Shown here: piece after piece, positions 27,590 through 37,036 of the stretch
Numbering within the stretch: the stretch's first letter is position 1
How the letters are laid out: the number at the start of each line of letters is the position of its first letter
Assembly: GCF_001506075.1 (NCBI RefSeq)
Contig: NZ_KQ947476.1
Span: 177,934 to 241,933 of the forward strand
Direction of reading: 5' to 3'
Length of the DNA stretch: 64,000 nucleotides
DNA from: Vibrio sp. MEBiC08052
Lineage (GTDB): Bacteria; Pseudomonadota; Gammaproteobacteria; Enterobacterales; Vibrionaceae
The notes under the pieces: generated by a model
The model's database searches: none
What the model was told of the DNA's origin: nothing
What the model saw: only the letters and a program-made list of their open reading frames with translations
Position numbers and translations under genes: made by a program

Positions 27590-28792
27590 ATGAACGATAA
27601 AACTCTGCTCCCCTTCTATTTAATGCAGAATGTGATTCAACATTATGCATGGGGAAGTACACAATCCATCCACAATCTATTTAATATCCCAAATCCGGAA
27701 CATTTGCCTCAGGCTGAAATCTGGATGGGGGCCCATCCGGGTGGATGCTCTCAGCTAATTACAGGTAATCAACATTATTCTCTTGCTGAGTTCATTGATC
27801 ACTATCCATCGTTGTGCTTATCCGCACAAACCCATCAGACTTATGGCGAGTTGCCATTTTTATTCAAAGTTCTCGCTGCGGACAAAGCGCTCTCAATTCA
27901 GGTTCATCCATGTAAAGCAGATGCTGAAATAGGATATGCACGTGAGAATCAGCAGCACATCCCACTCCATGCTCCCGAGCGTAACTATAAAGACCCGAAC
28001 CACAAGCCCGAGTTGGTGTATGCTTTAACCCCTTATCATGCGCTGAATGGGTTCCGTCCGTTAGACGACATTATTCAGACACTGACGAAAATGAATCTTC
28101 ACCCGATTGAACCGTTGGTCAGGCAACTGCAAGCGGACAGAAGCACAACCGGATTTCAGTCATTCTTTATTCGTTTACTGTCATTGTCCGGGGAACAGAA
28201 ATCACAGGCAATTGCGGCATTACTGGATTACGCAGCACAACATCAACAAGATGATCCGCTCGCTCAGTTGATTCTCGATTTAGCGCAAGATTATCCCGAA
28301 GACATTGGGTTGTTCTCTGCGCTTTTGCTCCATTATGTGATTTTACAACCGGGCGAAGCGATGTATCTGGATGCCAAAACCCCTCACGCCTATCTGAAAG
28401 GCACGGGTTTAGAAGTGATGGCCAGTTCAGATAATGTACTCCGCGCAGGGCTTACCCCCAAACACATTGATGTTGAAGAACTGGCGAAATGCACATCCTT
28501 CGCACCTAAACCGCAAGAAACTCTGCTGATTGCACCGGAAAAATCTGCGGATGTCTGTCATTATCCGGTTCCGGTCAATGACTTTAAATTCTCAATTTAT
28601 CCGGCGCCGGATGATATCACCCTCACAACCACCAGCGCAGAAATCGTTTTTGCAATCGATACAGATGTTCACTTACAGCATGAAAGTGGTCTGACGCTGA
28701 CGCTACACAAAGGTCAGTCCGCGTTTATTCCCGCTTCAGCCCATTCCTATCAAATCAACGCATCCGGTCGGGTTGCAAGAGTGTATAACTAG
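27590..28792 (+). CDS. manA: Mannose-6-phosphate isomerase, class I
   Basis: 400 residues. ManA interconverts fructose 6-phosphate and mannose 6-phosphate, feeding GDP-mannose synthesis or mannose use. The zinc-site motif QVHPCK (family QxHxxK) and the signature NYKDPNHKPELVYALT are present, as are the AYLKGTGLEVMASSDNVLRAGLTPKH block and a C-terminal cupin domain. The ATG at 27590 has AGGA five bases upstream; an ATG two codons earlier lies too near that site. It stands alone between the toxin locus and purH. Confidence 0.95.
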   Translation: MNDKTLLPFYLMQNVIQHYAWGSTQSIHNLFNIPNPEHLPQAEIWMGAHPGGCSQLITGNQHYSLAEFIDHYPSLCLSAQTHQTYGELPFLFKVLAADKALSIQVHPCKADAEIGYARENQQHIPLHAPERNYKDPNHKPELVYALTPYHALNGFRPLDDIIQTLTKMNLHPIEPLVRQLQADRSTTGFQSFFIRLLSLSGEQKSQAIAALLDYAAQHQQDDPLAQLILDLAQDYPEDIGLFSALLLHYVILQPGEAMYLDAKTPHAYLKGTGLEVMASSDNVLRAGLTPKHIDVEELAKCTSFAPKPQETLLIAPEKSADVCHYPVPVNDFKFSIYPAPDDITLTTTSAEIVFAIDTDVHLQHESGLTLTLHKGQSAFIPASAHSYQINASGRVARVYN

Positions 28793-28821
28793 CCCCCACA
28801 CATGTCTTAATCGCATCTTCT

Positions 28822-28842
28822 CTGGCATCTGTCTGATGCCAG
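28822..28842 (+). terminator. Hairpin downstream of manA
   Basis: A perfect 8-bp stem, CTGGCATC / GATGCCAG, with a 5-base loop, 30 bases after the manA stop. No T-run follows, so intrinsic termination is uncertain. Confidence 0.4.
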
Positions 28843-28895
28843 GTCACCCAGAGCCATCAGTAAAAAAATCAACGAATTGAGAATTATTTTGCTCA

Positions 28896-28911
28896 TGCCA
28901 AACGATTGCGC
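28896..28911 (+). promoter_or_regulatory. PurR-like operator upstream of purHD
   Basis: TGCCAAACGATTGCGC matches the PurR box consensus (ACGCAAACGTTTGCGT) at 11 of 16 positions, including the central CAAACG. It lies 95 bases before purH, and a TAGAAT -10-like element at 28934-28939 follows. Purine repression of purHD is known in enterobacteria, so the site fits the genes it precedes. Confidence 0.65.
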
Positions 28912-29005
28912 GAGCTTTTTAGTGATTAATTCGCTAGAATGTGCGCCACAAAATTTGACATCTATTTCGTTCAATCAACTCTGTGAATTTGAGGAAGAAG
29001 GAAGC

Positions 29006-30598
29006 ATGAATAACGCTCGACCCATTCGCCGTGCGCTTATCAGCGTATCAGACAAAACTGGTATTGTAGAATTTGCCAAAGCACTGGCTGACCGTGGCGT
29101 TGACATTCTGTCAACCGGTGGCACCGCACGCCTTTTAGCTGAACAAGGTATTTCTGTGACTGAAGTTTCCGACTATACCGGATTCCCTGAAATGATGGAT
29201 GGTCGTGTCAAAACCCTTCACCCCAAAGTCCATGGCGGAGTTTTAGGACGCCGGGGACAAGATGACGATATCATGGCTCAACATGGTATCCAGCCCATCG
29301 ACATGGTGGTTGTTAACTTGTATCCGTTTGCTGCTACCGTAGCCAAAGCAGACTGTTCGCTGGCTGACGCGGTTGAAAATATTGATATTGGCGGCCCGAC
29401 AATGGTGCGTTCGGCAGCGAAAAACCATAAAGATGTCACGATCATCGTCAATGCCTCTGATTACCAACGCGTGATTACAGAAATGGATACAAACAGCAAT
29501 TCACTCACGCTGGAAACACGCTTTGATCTCGCAATTGCAGCCTTTGAACATACTGCGGCTTACGACGGCATGATCGCCAACTACTTCGGTAAAATGGTTC
29601 CTTCTTATGGTGAAAACAAAGAAGGTGACGCCGATTCGAAGTTCCCCCGGACGTTCAACATGCAGTTCGAGAAAAAGCAAGACATGCGTTACGGTGAGAA
29701 CAGTCACCAGTCTGCCGCGTTTTATGTTGAAAGCCAGCCGCAAGAAGCGTCTGTCGCGACTGCTCGCCAGATTCAGGGGAAAGCCCTCTCCTACAACAAT
29801 ATTGCCGATACGGATGCAGCATTGGAATGTGTTAAAGAGTTCTCCGAACCGGCTTGTGTGATCGTCAAACACGCCAACCCATGCGGTGTTGCTTTAGGTG
29901 AATCGGTTCTTGAAGCCTATAACCGCGCTTATCAGACCGATCCAACCTCTGCGTTTGGCGGGATTATCGCATTCAACCGTGAACTGGATGCCGCCACGGC
30001 ACAAGCGATTGTCGAACGTCAGTTTGTGGAAGTAATTATTGCCCCGACTGTGACTGACGATGCGATCGCTGCCGTCGCAGCGAAGAAAAATGTCCGCTTG
30101 TTGGTCTGTGGTCAATGGCAAGATAAAACCACCGGTTATGACTTTAAACGCGTCAATGGCGGATTGCTGGTTCAGGATCGTGATCAGGGCATGGTCGGCA
30201 TTGATGATTTGACAATCGTCTCAAAGCGCCAACCTTCCGAAACTGAGCTGAAAGATGCGTTGTTCTGCTGGAAAGTAGCCAAGTATGTCAAATCAAATGC
30301 GATTGTCTACGCGAAAGGTGACATGACTATCGGTGTCGGTGCCGGGCAAATGAGCCGCGTTTACTCTGCGAAAATTGCCGGGATTAAAGCCGCTGACGAA
30401 AATCTGAAAGTCGAAGGAACCGTGATGGCTTCCGACGCATTTTTCCCGTTCCGTGACGGTATCGATGCCGCTGCAGAAGCTGGTGTCACTTGTGTCATTC
30501 AGCCGGGGGGCTCAATGCGTGATGATGAAGTCATTGCTGCCGCAGATGAACATGGTATGGCGATGATTTTCACGGGTATGCGTCATTTCAGACACTAA
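29006..30598 (+). CDS. purH: Bifunctional AICAR transformylase / IMP cyclohydrolase
   Basis: 530 residues, the usual PurH length, from an ATG behind a GGAAGAAGGAAG ribosome site; the frame upstream of it is not coding. It performs the last two steps of IMP synthesis. The N-terminal cyclohydrolase domain opens RRALISVSDKTGIVEFAKAL and includes LSTGGTARLL and VKTLHPKVHGG. The transformylase domain carries the catalytic KHANPCGVA, SAFGGIIAFN and the C-terminal SDAFFPFRDGID and IQPGGSMRDDEVI. It is co-directional with purD 97 bp downstream. Confidence 0.98.
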   Translation: MNNARPIRRALISVSDKTGIVEFAKALADRGVDILSTGGTARLLAEQGISVTEVSDYTGFPEMMDGRVKTLHPKVHGGVLGRRGQDDDIMAQHGIQPIDMVVVNLYPFAATVAKADCSLADAVENIDIGGPTMVRSAAKNHKDVTIIVNASDYQRVITEMDTNSNSLTLETRFDLAIAAFEHTAAYDGMIANYFGKMVPSYGENKEGDADSKFPRTFNMQFEKKQDMRYGENSHQSAAFYVESQPQEASVATARQIQGKALSYNNIADTDAALECVKEFSEPACVIVKHANPCGVALGESVLEAYNRAYQTDPTSAFGGIIAFNRELDAATAQAIVERQFVEVIIAPTVTDDAIAAVAAKKNVRLLVCGQWQDKTTGYDFKRVNGGLLVQDRDQGMVGIDDLTIVSKRQPSETELKDALFCWKVAKYVKSNAIVYAKGDMTIGVGAGQMSRVYSAKIAGIKAADENLKVEGTVMASDAFFPFRDGIDAAAEAGVTCVIQPGGSMRDDEVIAAADEHGMAMIFTGMRHFRH

Positions 30599-30607
30599 AT
30601 CCGAGTA

Positions 30608-30628
30608 AGTGCCCGAGGTCAGGGCACT
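30608..30628 (+). other. Intercistronic hairpin between purH and purD
   Basis: A 7-bp perfect stem (AGTGCCC / GGGCACT) with a 7-base loop lies ten bases after the purH stop. There is no T-run. It may stabilise or partly attenuate the purHD transcript. Confidence 0.4.
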
Positions 30629-30695
30629 GAATCTCTTATTCTAAACGTGCTGCCTTTGATTGAGGCAAACAACTTGAACACAGGAATTCATCTTT

Positions 30696-31982
30696 ATGAA
30701 CGTACTTGTTATCGGTTCTGGTGGACGTGAACATGCACTCTCCTGGAAAATCGCGCAAAACCCACGGGTCGAAACTATCTTTGTCGCTCCCGGTAATGCA
30801 GGAACCGCGCTGGAGAAAAAAGTAAAAAATGTCAGTATTGACGTTGAAGATATTAATGGCTTGGTTGCTTTCGCACAGAAAAATGCGATCGACTTAACCA
30901 TTGTTGGCCCTGAAGCACCATTAGTCATTGGTGTTGTTGATGCCTTCCGTGCTGCCGACCTGCCGATTTTTGGCCCAACAAAAGGCGCGGCACAGCTCGA
31001 AGGCTCAAAAGCCTTTACCAAAGATTTTCTGGCACGCCATCAGATTCCGACGGCTGATTATGCCAACTTCACCGAAATAGAGCCGGCACTGGCTTATGTT
31101 CGGGAAAAAGGTGCACCTATCGTCGTCAAAGCCGATGGCCTCGCAGCCGGGAAAGGCGTGATCGTTGCCATGACCCTGCAAGAAGCAGAAGATGCGATTC
31201 AAGATATGCTGGCTGGTAATGCCTTTGGCAATGCGGGAAGCCGGGTTGTGATCGAAGAATTTCTGGAAGGCGAAGAAGCCAGCTTCATTGTGATGGTTGA
31301 CGGTAAGAACGTATTGCCGATGGCGACCAGTCAGGATCACAAACGGGTTGGCGATAAAGATACCGGGCCAAACACTGGTGGTATGGGTGCGTACTCTCCG
31401 GCCCCGGTCGTCACTCAAGAGATTCATAACCGCATCATGGAACAGGTTATCTATCCGACCGTTGAAGGTATGGCGGCAGAAGGCCACCCATACACCGGAT
31501 TTCTATATGCCGGCCTGATGATCGACACGCAAGGGAATCCTAAAGTCATTGAGTACAACTGCCGCTTTGGTGATCCTGAAACACAACCGATCATGATGCG
31601 TCTTCAGTCAGATTTAGTTGAACTTTGCCAGACCGCAATTGCAGGCAAACTCGATCAGGCCGAATCCAAATGGGATTCTCGCGCATCGATTGGGATTGTT
31701 TTAGCTGCGGGTGGCTACCCCGGTGATTACAACAAAGGTGATGTCATTTCAGGCTTGCCGCAAACCGACACGGAAGGTGAAAAAGTCTTCCATGCCGGCA
31801 CAAGCGAAAAAGATGGCCAGGTGGTCACCAATGGCGGCCGCGTCCTGTGTGCAACCGCACTAGGCAACACGGTCTCCGAGGCTCAGCAGCGTGCTTATGA
31901 ATTAGCCAAGCAGATTCAATGGGATGGTGTTTTCTACCGCAGTGACATCGGCTACCGCGCGATTGCCCGGGAGCAGCAATAA
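30696..31982 (+). CDS. purD: Phosphoribosylamine-glycine ligase
   Basis: 428 residues, standard for PurD (GARS), which joins glycine to phosphoribosylamine using ATP in purine synthesis. It opens MNVLVIGSGGREHAL and contains the ATP-grasp features VVKADGLAAGKGVIVA, EEFLEGEEASFIVMVDG, QDHKRVGDKDTGPNTGGMGA and the metal-site YNCRFGDPETQPIMMRL. It ends just before a strong terminator, closing the purHD unit. Confidence 0.98.
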   Translation: MNVLVIGSGGREHALSWKIAQNPRVETIFVAPGNAGTALEKKVKNVSIDVEDINGLVAFAQKNAIDLTIVGPEAPLVIGVVDAFRAADLPIFGPTKGAAQLEGSKAFTKDFLARHQIPTADYANFTEIEPALAYVREKGAPIVVKADGLAAGKGVIVAMTLQEAEDAIQDMLAGNAFGNAGSRVVIEEFLEGEEASFIVMVDGKNVLPMATSQDHKRVGDKDTGPNTGGMGAYSPAPVVTQEIHNRIMEQVIYPTVEGMAAEGHPYTGFLYAGLMIDTQGNPKVIEYNCRFGDPETQPIMMRLQSDLVELCQTAIAGKLDQAESKWDSRASIGIVLAAGGYPGDYNKGDVISGLPQTDTEGEKVFHAGTSEKDGQVVTNGGRVLCATALGNTVSEAQQRAYELAKQIQWDGVFYRSDIGYRAIAREQQ

Positions 31983-32045
31983 TCACATCCACACCGAGAG
32001 AATCATCAATACCACTCGGTGGTGACAATCATTGATCCATTCTGA

Positions 32046-32074
32046 CCACCGCCCTCAAGGCGGTGGTTTTGTTT
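32046..32074 (+). terminator. Rho-independent terminator of purHD
   Basis: A perfect 8-bp GC-rich stem (CCACCGCC / GGCGGTGG) with a 5-base loop, followed by TTTTGTTT, about 60 bases after the purD stop. Confidence 0.88.
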
Positions 32075-32080
32075 AGGCAT

Positions 32081-32107
32081 AAAAAATCGGCCTGTTGTTC
32101 AACAGGC
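32081..32107 (-). terminator. Terminator of the chemoreceptor gene
   Basis: On the minus strand the stem CCTGTTG / CAACAGG, extended by GC pairs, is followed by a run of six T. It lies 30 bases after the chemoreceptor stop and back to back with the purD terminator. Confidence 0.8.
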
Positions 32108-32136
32108 TGATTGGGAGTTTCAGTATCTAACGGTAA

Positions 32137-33804
32137 CTAAACAGTAAACCGGTCCACCAGCGATTTCAGTTCTTGTGTCCGGTCTCGCAAATCACAACTT
32201 CCTTTACGGTTTTCATCCGTGACATCGGCCACTTGTAAACTTTGCTCGGAGATAATCACAACGCGTTCAGAAATATTCTGGCCCACCTGGCTCTGCTCTT
32301 CAGTTGCCGTCGCAATCAGTGTGTTCATATCCATAATCATACTGACAGAATCGAGGATCTCTACCAATGCATCACTTGCTTGGTGAGCTTTTGCCACAGT
32401 ATCTTCACTTTGAGAACGACTATCCAGCATCGACTGAACCGCTTCTTGGGTTGCTCCTTTCAGTTGTTCAATGATGTGATGAATGTCTCCGGTACTCTGT
32501 TGTGTCCGACTGGCGAGTTTTCTTACTTCGTCAGCAACAACCGCAAATCCGCGCCCCTGCTCACCAGCCCGGGCAGCTTCAATCGCGGCATTGAGGGCCA
32601 GTAAGTTGGTCTGTTCGGCAATATCCTGAATCACATTCAATGAAGAAGAGATGTTGCTGACATTGCTTTCTAGCTTATCCATCACCATGTTGGCAGATTC
32701 AAGCTTCCCGGCTAATACGGCAACAGAATCAACCGCAGAATCAACGGTCGCCATTGCTTCTTTTGCTCTCTCATCGGCAGACTGTGCAGCCGCTGCGGCA
32801 CTCGAAGCATTCTGAGAAATGTCATGTGCGGTCGCGGTCATTTCCGTCACCGCAGTCGCAACTTGTTCCGTTTCTTCTCGTTGCGTGTTCGATAACTGAT
32901 CAACCTGATTAGAACGCTCAAGCATACGCCCGGTTTCATTGCTAATCACATCACTGTTTGATCTCAACTGGCGAATGATATTTTGGAGATTTTCGACAAA
33001 CTGGTTAAAGTTCTGGCTCAGTGAAGCATATTCAGGAATCTGATAAACTTCCATACGCGCGGTTAAATCAGCATCCCCATTGGCAAATCGGGCAATTGAC
33101 TGATCAAATCTTTGCAATGGCCCCAATATTCCGCGACTAAACAAGATCGTGAACACGGATACAAGGCATAACATACCGGCTCCCATCGATGCCATCCACA
33201 CAAAACTCCGCTTCATTTCATGCTCGGACTTTGCAGTCATCTGCGCTGTAATCGCTTCAACGTCATCGATATAAAATCCAATCCCGATAATCATGTCCCA
33301 CTGCGGTTCATAGAGAGAATAACTCAGCTTCTCAGAGGCAACTTTTTCTCCGGGTTTCGGGAAAAAATAGCTCGAAAATCCGCCACCATTCTTGGCTTGC
33401 TTAATCAAATTCTGAATCAGAAAGTTACCTTTGCTATCTTTCATATCCCAGAAATTTTCACCAATGCCCTTCCCGGTATCTCCCAAGAAAAAGCGGTTGC
33501 CTTTGCTGTCGTATCCAAAGACATAACCACTGTCACCAAAACGAATCTGAGAAAGTTTTTCAATGACATCTTTTCGATCAGCATTGTGCTCTTTCAATGA
33601 AGTCAAAGAAGAATCAATAATATCGATGTACGCCTTCAACTCGGCACGCTTCTGTTCAGAAAGGCGTTGATGAATTAACTGCTGCTGGGTGTGATTCAGA
33701 TTAGACATTTGTTGATATGATATAAAAATCATCCCAAAACTAATCAATAACAAGGGGAGTATAGACAGCGCATAAACGCGCGATTTAATGGTCAATTTTG
33801 ACAT
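32137..33804 (-). CDS. Methyl-accepting chemotaxis protein with single Cache sensor
   Basis: 555 residues. A first membrane helix (about 11-30) and a second (about 190-215) bracket a periplasmic sensor of the single-Cache type (IRFGDSGYVFGYDSKGNRFFLG, then FYIDDVEAIT). A HAMP linker follows, then a methyl-accepting signalling domain with the invariant hairpin tip (NLLALNAAIEAARAGEQGRG FAVVADEVR). It would signal through CheA/CheW to flagellar motors. The ligand is unknown; single-Cache sensors in Vibrio often bind small organic acids. It is monocistronic with its own terminator. Confidence 0.94.
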   Translation of the reverse strand: MSKLTIKSRVYALSILPLLLISFGMIFISYQQMSNLNHTQQQLIHQRLSEQKRAELKAYIDIIDSSLTSLKEHNADRKDVIEKLSQIRFGDSGYVFGYDSKGNRFFLGDTGKGIGENFWDMKDSKGNFLIQNLIKQAKNGGGFSSYFFPKPGEKVASEKLSYSLYEPQWDMIIGIGFYIDDVEAITAQMTAKSEHEMKRSFVWMASMGAGMLCLVSVFTILFSRGILGPLQRFDQSIARFANGDADLTARMEVYQIPEYASLSQNFNQFVENLQNIIRQLRSNSDVISNETGRMLERSNQVDQLSNTQREETEQVATAVTEMTATAHDISQNASSAAAAAQSADERAKEAMATVDSAVDSVAVLAGKLESANMVMDKLESNVSNISSSLNVIQDIAEQTNLLALNAAIEAARAGEQGRGFAVVADEVRKLASRTQQSTGDIHHIIEQLKGATQEAVQSMLDSRSQSEDTVAKAHQASDALVEILDSVSMIMDMNTLIATATEEQSQVGQNISERVVIISEQSLQVADVTDENRKGSCDLRDRTQELKSLVDRFTV

Positions 33805-34094
33805 GATGCTTTCCTCAGTATTCTCGCTGACAAAAGCCGATGACGTTGGATATGATTTTTTATTTAAATAATACTACATTAAATTGATATCATATATGAA
33901 TATTTCTCTGTTAACGCATCTTCCTCTCGTAGAAAACAACGCATAATAAACACAACCGCAGCGCAATACTTCTCTTCAGACGAAGGAAAACGTAAAGCTT
34001 TCGTCATCTCTGATACACAACCATTAACCTTTCTGCTATTTTTCGCTAAGGTATAGCCCCATAGATAAACATTGTCTGCGATTAATAACCACTG

Positions 34095-34574
34095 ATGAAA
34101 ACCAACCTGATTACCCGAGAAGGCTATAATCGCCTCAAACAAGAACTCGATTTTCTCTGGCAGAAAGAGCGCCCCGAAGTCACCAAAAAAGTGACTTGGG
34201 CAGCGAGTCTGGGTGATCGTAGTGAAAATGCGGATTACCAATATAACAAAAAGCGCCTGCGGGAAATTGATCGACGAGTCCGCTATCTGCGTAAACGTCT
34301 GGAACAAGTCAAAATCATTGATTACTCGCCTCAGCAAGACGGCAAGGTCTTCTTCGGGGCGTGGGTCGAAATTGAAAATGATGAAGGTGAGACGCGATGT
34401 TTTCGCATTGTCGGCCCGGATGAGATCTACGGGAATGCCAAGAACTACATTTCGATTGATTCGCCCATGGCCCGGGCGCTCCTAAAGAAAGAAACCGATG
34501 ATGAATTCACGGTAGAAACGCCTCAAGGGCAAAAAGTGTGGTTCATCAACCGAATCGAATATAGACAAGACTAA
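34095..34574 (+). CDS. greB: Transcription elongation factor GreB
   Basis: 159 residues. The N-terminal coiled coil (YNRLKQELDFLWQKERPEVTKKV) carries the acidic tip SLGDRSENADYQYNKKRLREIDRR, which inserts into the RNA polymerase secondary channel to stimulate cleavage of backtracked RNA. The C-terminal FKBP-like domain includes FRIVGPDEI and SPMARALLKKE. The basic character and WQKERP segment favour GreB over GreA. It lies 24 bp before tex, a conserved pairing in gammaproteobacteria. The 290 bp upstream holds no gene. Confidence 0.96.
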   Translation: MKTNLITREGYNRLKQELDFLWQKERPEVTKKVTWAASLGDRSENADYQYNKKRLREIDRRVRYLRKRLEQVKIIDYSPQQDGKVFFGAWVEIENDEGETRCFRIVGPDEIYGNAKNYISIDSPMARALLKKETDDEFTVETPQGQKVWFINRIEYRQD

Positions 34575-34598
34575 CGACATCGAGAGAGAAATATACGG

Positions 34599-36911
34599 AT
34601 GAGCCAAGCTATCTGTCATACGATTGCTTCAGAGCTGAATGTACGCCCTGAACAAGTTATTGCGGCTGTCAACCTGATTGACGACGGCAGCACAGTCCCC
34701 TTTATTGCCCGTTACCGGAAAGAGGTCACGGGTGGGTTGGATGATACTCAGTTACGGACGTTGGACTCGCGGCTTTCCTATTTACGCGAAATGGATGACC
34801 GCCGCCAAACCATTCTGAAATCGATTCAAGAGCAGGGAAAACTGACCCCCGAACTGGAACAGGACATTATCCAAGCGGACAGTAAAACCCGTTTGGAAGA
34901 TCTCTATCTGCCTTACAAACCCAAACGGCGTACCAAAGGACAGATTGCCATTGAAGCCGGCTTGGCACCACTCGCCGATCAGCTCTGGGAACAACCACAA
35001 ACCGAACCGGAACAAGCTGCACAAACTTACCTGAACCCTGAGCAGGGGATTAATGACACCAAGGCAGCGTTAGATGGTGCCCGAGCCATCATCATGGAGC
35101 GAATTGCTGAAGATGCCAATCTACTGGAAAAACTGCGTCATTATTTACTCAAACACGCCGTCCTTGTCTCAACAGTCATCGATGGCAGAACGCAAGAAGG
35201 CGAGAAATTCAAAGATTACTTCGAACATCAAGAGCCGATCAGTAAAGTCCCTTCTCACCGTGCACTCGCGATGTTACGTGGCCGTAACGAAGGGATTTTG
35301 TCACTGGCACTCAACGCTGATCCTGAACAGGAAGAAGGCCGTCGCAGCTCTTACTGCGAAACCCTGATTGCACAGCACTACGGGCTGCATCTCAGCGATG
35401 CACCGGCTGATGCATGGCGTCAGCAGGTCATCAGTTGGGCATGGCGGATTAAAGTCTCCATGCATATGGAAACGGAACTGATGTCTGCGATGAAAGAACG
35501 GGCAGAGATTGAAGCCATTGACGTCTTCGCCACCAACTTGAAAGACTTGCTGATGGCGGCACCCGCAGGGCCAAGAGCAACATTAGGACTGGATCCCGGC
35601 TTACGTACCGGTTGTAAAGTGGCCGTTGTCGATGCCACCGGCAAGGTACTGGCAACCACGGCTATTTATCCCCATCAGCCGCAAAAACAGTATGAAAAAT
35701 CCATTGAAGTCATTGACGGACTGGTGCGCAAATTCAATGTTGATTTGATTGCCATCGGCAACGGCACCGCTTCGCGTGAAACTGATCTGTTTGCCGCAGA
35801 TTTGATCAAACGGGGTAATCTCAAAGTTCAGAAAATTGTCGTCAGTGAAGCGGGGGCATCGGTCTATTCCGCATCCGAGCTGGCGGCAAAAGAATTTCCG
35901 GACATGGATGTCTCGCTGCGCGGAGCGGTTTCAATTGCCCGCCGGTTACAAGATCCATTGGCGGAGTTAGTTAAAATCGACCCGAAATCAATCGGGGTCG
36001 GTCAATACCAGCATGATGTCAATCAGTCACTGCTGGCGAAACGTCTGGACGCTGTGGTGGAAGACTGTGTGAACGCGGTCGGTGTTGATGTCAATACCGC
36101 CTCTCCGGCACTCCTTACCCGCGTTGCCGGACTTTCCGCAACACTAGCGGATAACATTGTGGCTTTCCGCAATGAACATGGCCGCTTTGAGAGCCGCACA
36201 ATCCTGAAGAAAGTCCCCCGTCTCGGTCCCAAAGCGTTCGAGCAGTGCGCCGGGTTCCTGAGAATTATGGACGGTAAAAACCCTCTCGATGCTTCAGCGG
36301 TTCACCCGGAGGCCTATCCGGTTGTATCTGCCATCGCAAAGAACAATCAGCAAGAGATGAAGTCATTAATTGGCAATACCGAGTTTCTTAAAAGCCTCAA
36401 TGCAAGAGATTACACTGACGATCATTTTGGACTGCCGACGGTCACCGATATTATCAAAGAACTCGACAAGCCGGGACGCGATCCTCGTCCTGAATTTAAA
36501 ACCGCCACATTTGCCGACGATATCCACGCAATCTCGGATTTGGAACCCGGCATGATCCTCGAAGGGGTTGTCTCCAATGTTGCCAATTTTGGTGCCTTTG
36601 TCGATATCGGCGTTCATCAAGACGGATTGGTTCATATTTCCGCGCTGACGGATCGGTTTGTGTCTGATCCGCGAGAAGTGGTCAAAACCGGTGATATCGT
36701 CAAAGTCAAAGTGATGGAAGTTGATGTGGCGAGAAAGAGAATCGGTCTCTCGATGCGCCTGTCTGACGAACCGGGTCAGGCAAATCGTACTACCGCACGC
36801 AACCAGACGACTTCACGTCCGGCTCAAAAAAAACCTCACCGTGATACTGTTGCCACCAATAATGCGATGGGTGGTGCATTTGCAGCGGCCTTTGCGAAAG
36901 CGAAAAAGTAA
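34599..36911 (+). CDS. tex: Transcription accessory protein Tex
   Basis: 770 residues, standard for Tex (YhgF). The order is: an N-terminal helical region with VPFIARYRKEVTGGLD; a YqgF/RNase H-like domain (LGLDPGLRTGCKVAVVDATG); helix-hairpin-helix motifs (VDVNTASPALLTRVAGLS); and a C-terminal S1 RNA-binding domain (GMILEGVVSNVANFGAFVDIGVHQDGLVH). A basic tail follows. Tex binds nucleic acid and affects transcription and, in some pathogens, toxin expression. It probably shares a transcript with greB. Confidence 0.97.
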   Translation: MSQAICHTIASELNVRPEQVIAAVNLIDDGSTVPFIARYRKEVTGGLDDTQLRTLDSRLSYLREMDDRRQTILKSIQEQGKLTPELEQDIIQADSKTRLEDLYLPYKPKRRTKGQIAIEAGLAPLADQLWEQPQTEPEQAAQTYLNPEQGINDTKAALDGARAIIMERIAEDANLLEKLRHYLLKHAVLVSTVIDGRTQEGEKFKDYFEHQEPISKVPSHRALAMLRGRNEGILSLALNADPEQEEGRRSSYCETLIAQHYGLHLSDAPADAWRQQVISWAWRIKVSMHMETELMSAMKERAEIEAIDVFATNLKDLLMAAPAGPRATLGLDPGLRTGCKVAVVDATGKVLATTAIYPHQPQKQYEKSIEVIDGLVRKFNVDLIAIGNGTASRETDLFAADLIKRGNLKVQKIVVSEAGASVYSASELAAKEFPDMDVSLRGAVSIARRLQDPLAELVKIDPKSIGVGQYQHDVNQSLLAKRLDAVVEDCVNAVGVDVNTASPALLTRVAGLSATLADNIVAFRNEHGRFESRTILKKVPRLGPKAFEQCAGFLRIMDGKNPLDASAVHPEAYPVVSAIAKNNQQEMKSLIGNTEFLKSLNARDYTDDHFGLPTVTDIIKELDKPGRDPRPEFKTATFADDIHAISDLEPGMILEGVVSNVANFGAFVDIGVHQDGLVHISALTDRFVSDPREVVKTGDIVKVKVMEVDVARKRIGLSMRLSDEPGQANRTTARNQTTSRPAQKKPHRDTVATNNAMGGAFAAAFAKAKK

Positions 36912-36961
36912 TTGATTCGATGCCGCTGGGAATGACGCTCTGCAAAAGCTGCCCCCTACCA

Positions 36962-36994
36962 TAAAAAAAACCCTCACTTCATCTGAAGTGAGGG
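36962..36994 (-). terminator. Terminator between tex and the 37037 gene
   Basis: A perfect 10-bp stem (CCCTCACTTC / GAAGTGAGGG) with a 4-base loop; eight T follow on the minus strand. It serves the minus-strand gene and could also stop tex, though without a T-run on that side. Confidence 0.85.
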
Positions 36995-37036
36995 AATTCC
37001 ATAACAGCAATATTTCTTCCTCGATGACGATGAGGT

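Noticed and set aside
30640..30690. Second hairpin-like sequence before purD considered as a riboswitch
   Set aside because: Too short and without a recognisable aptamer pattern; the purH-purD gap is only 97 bp.
33879..34337. 152-codon minus-strand frame overlapping greB
   Set aside because: It runs antisense to the clear greB gene and its translation shows no family pattern.
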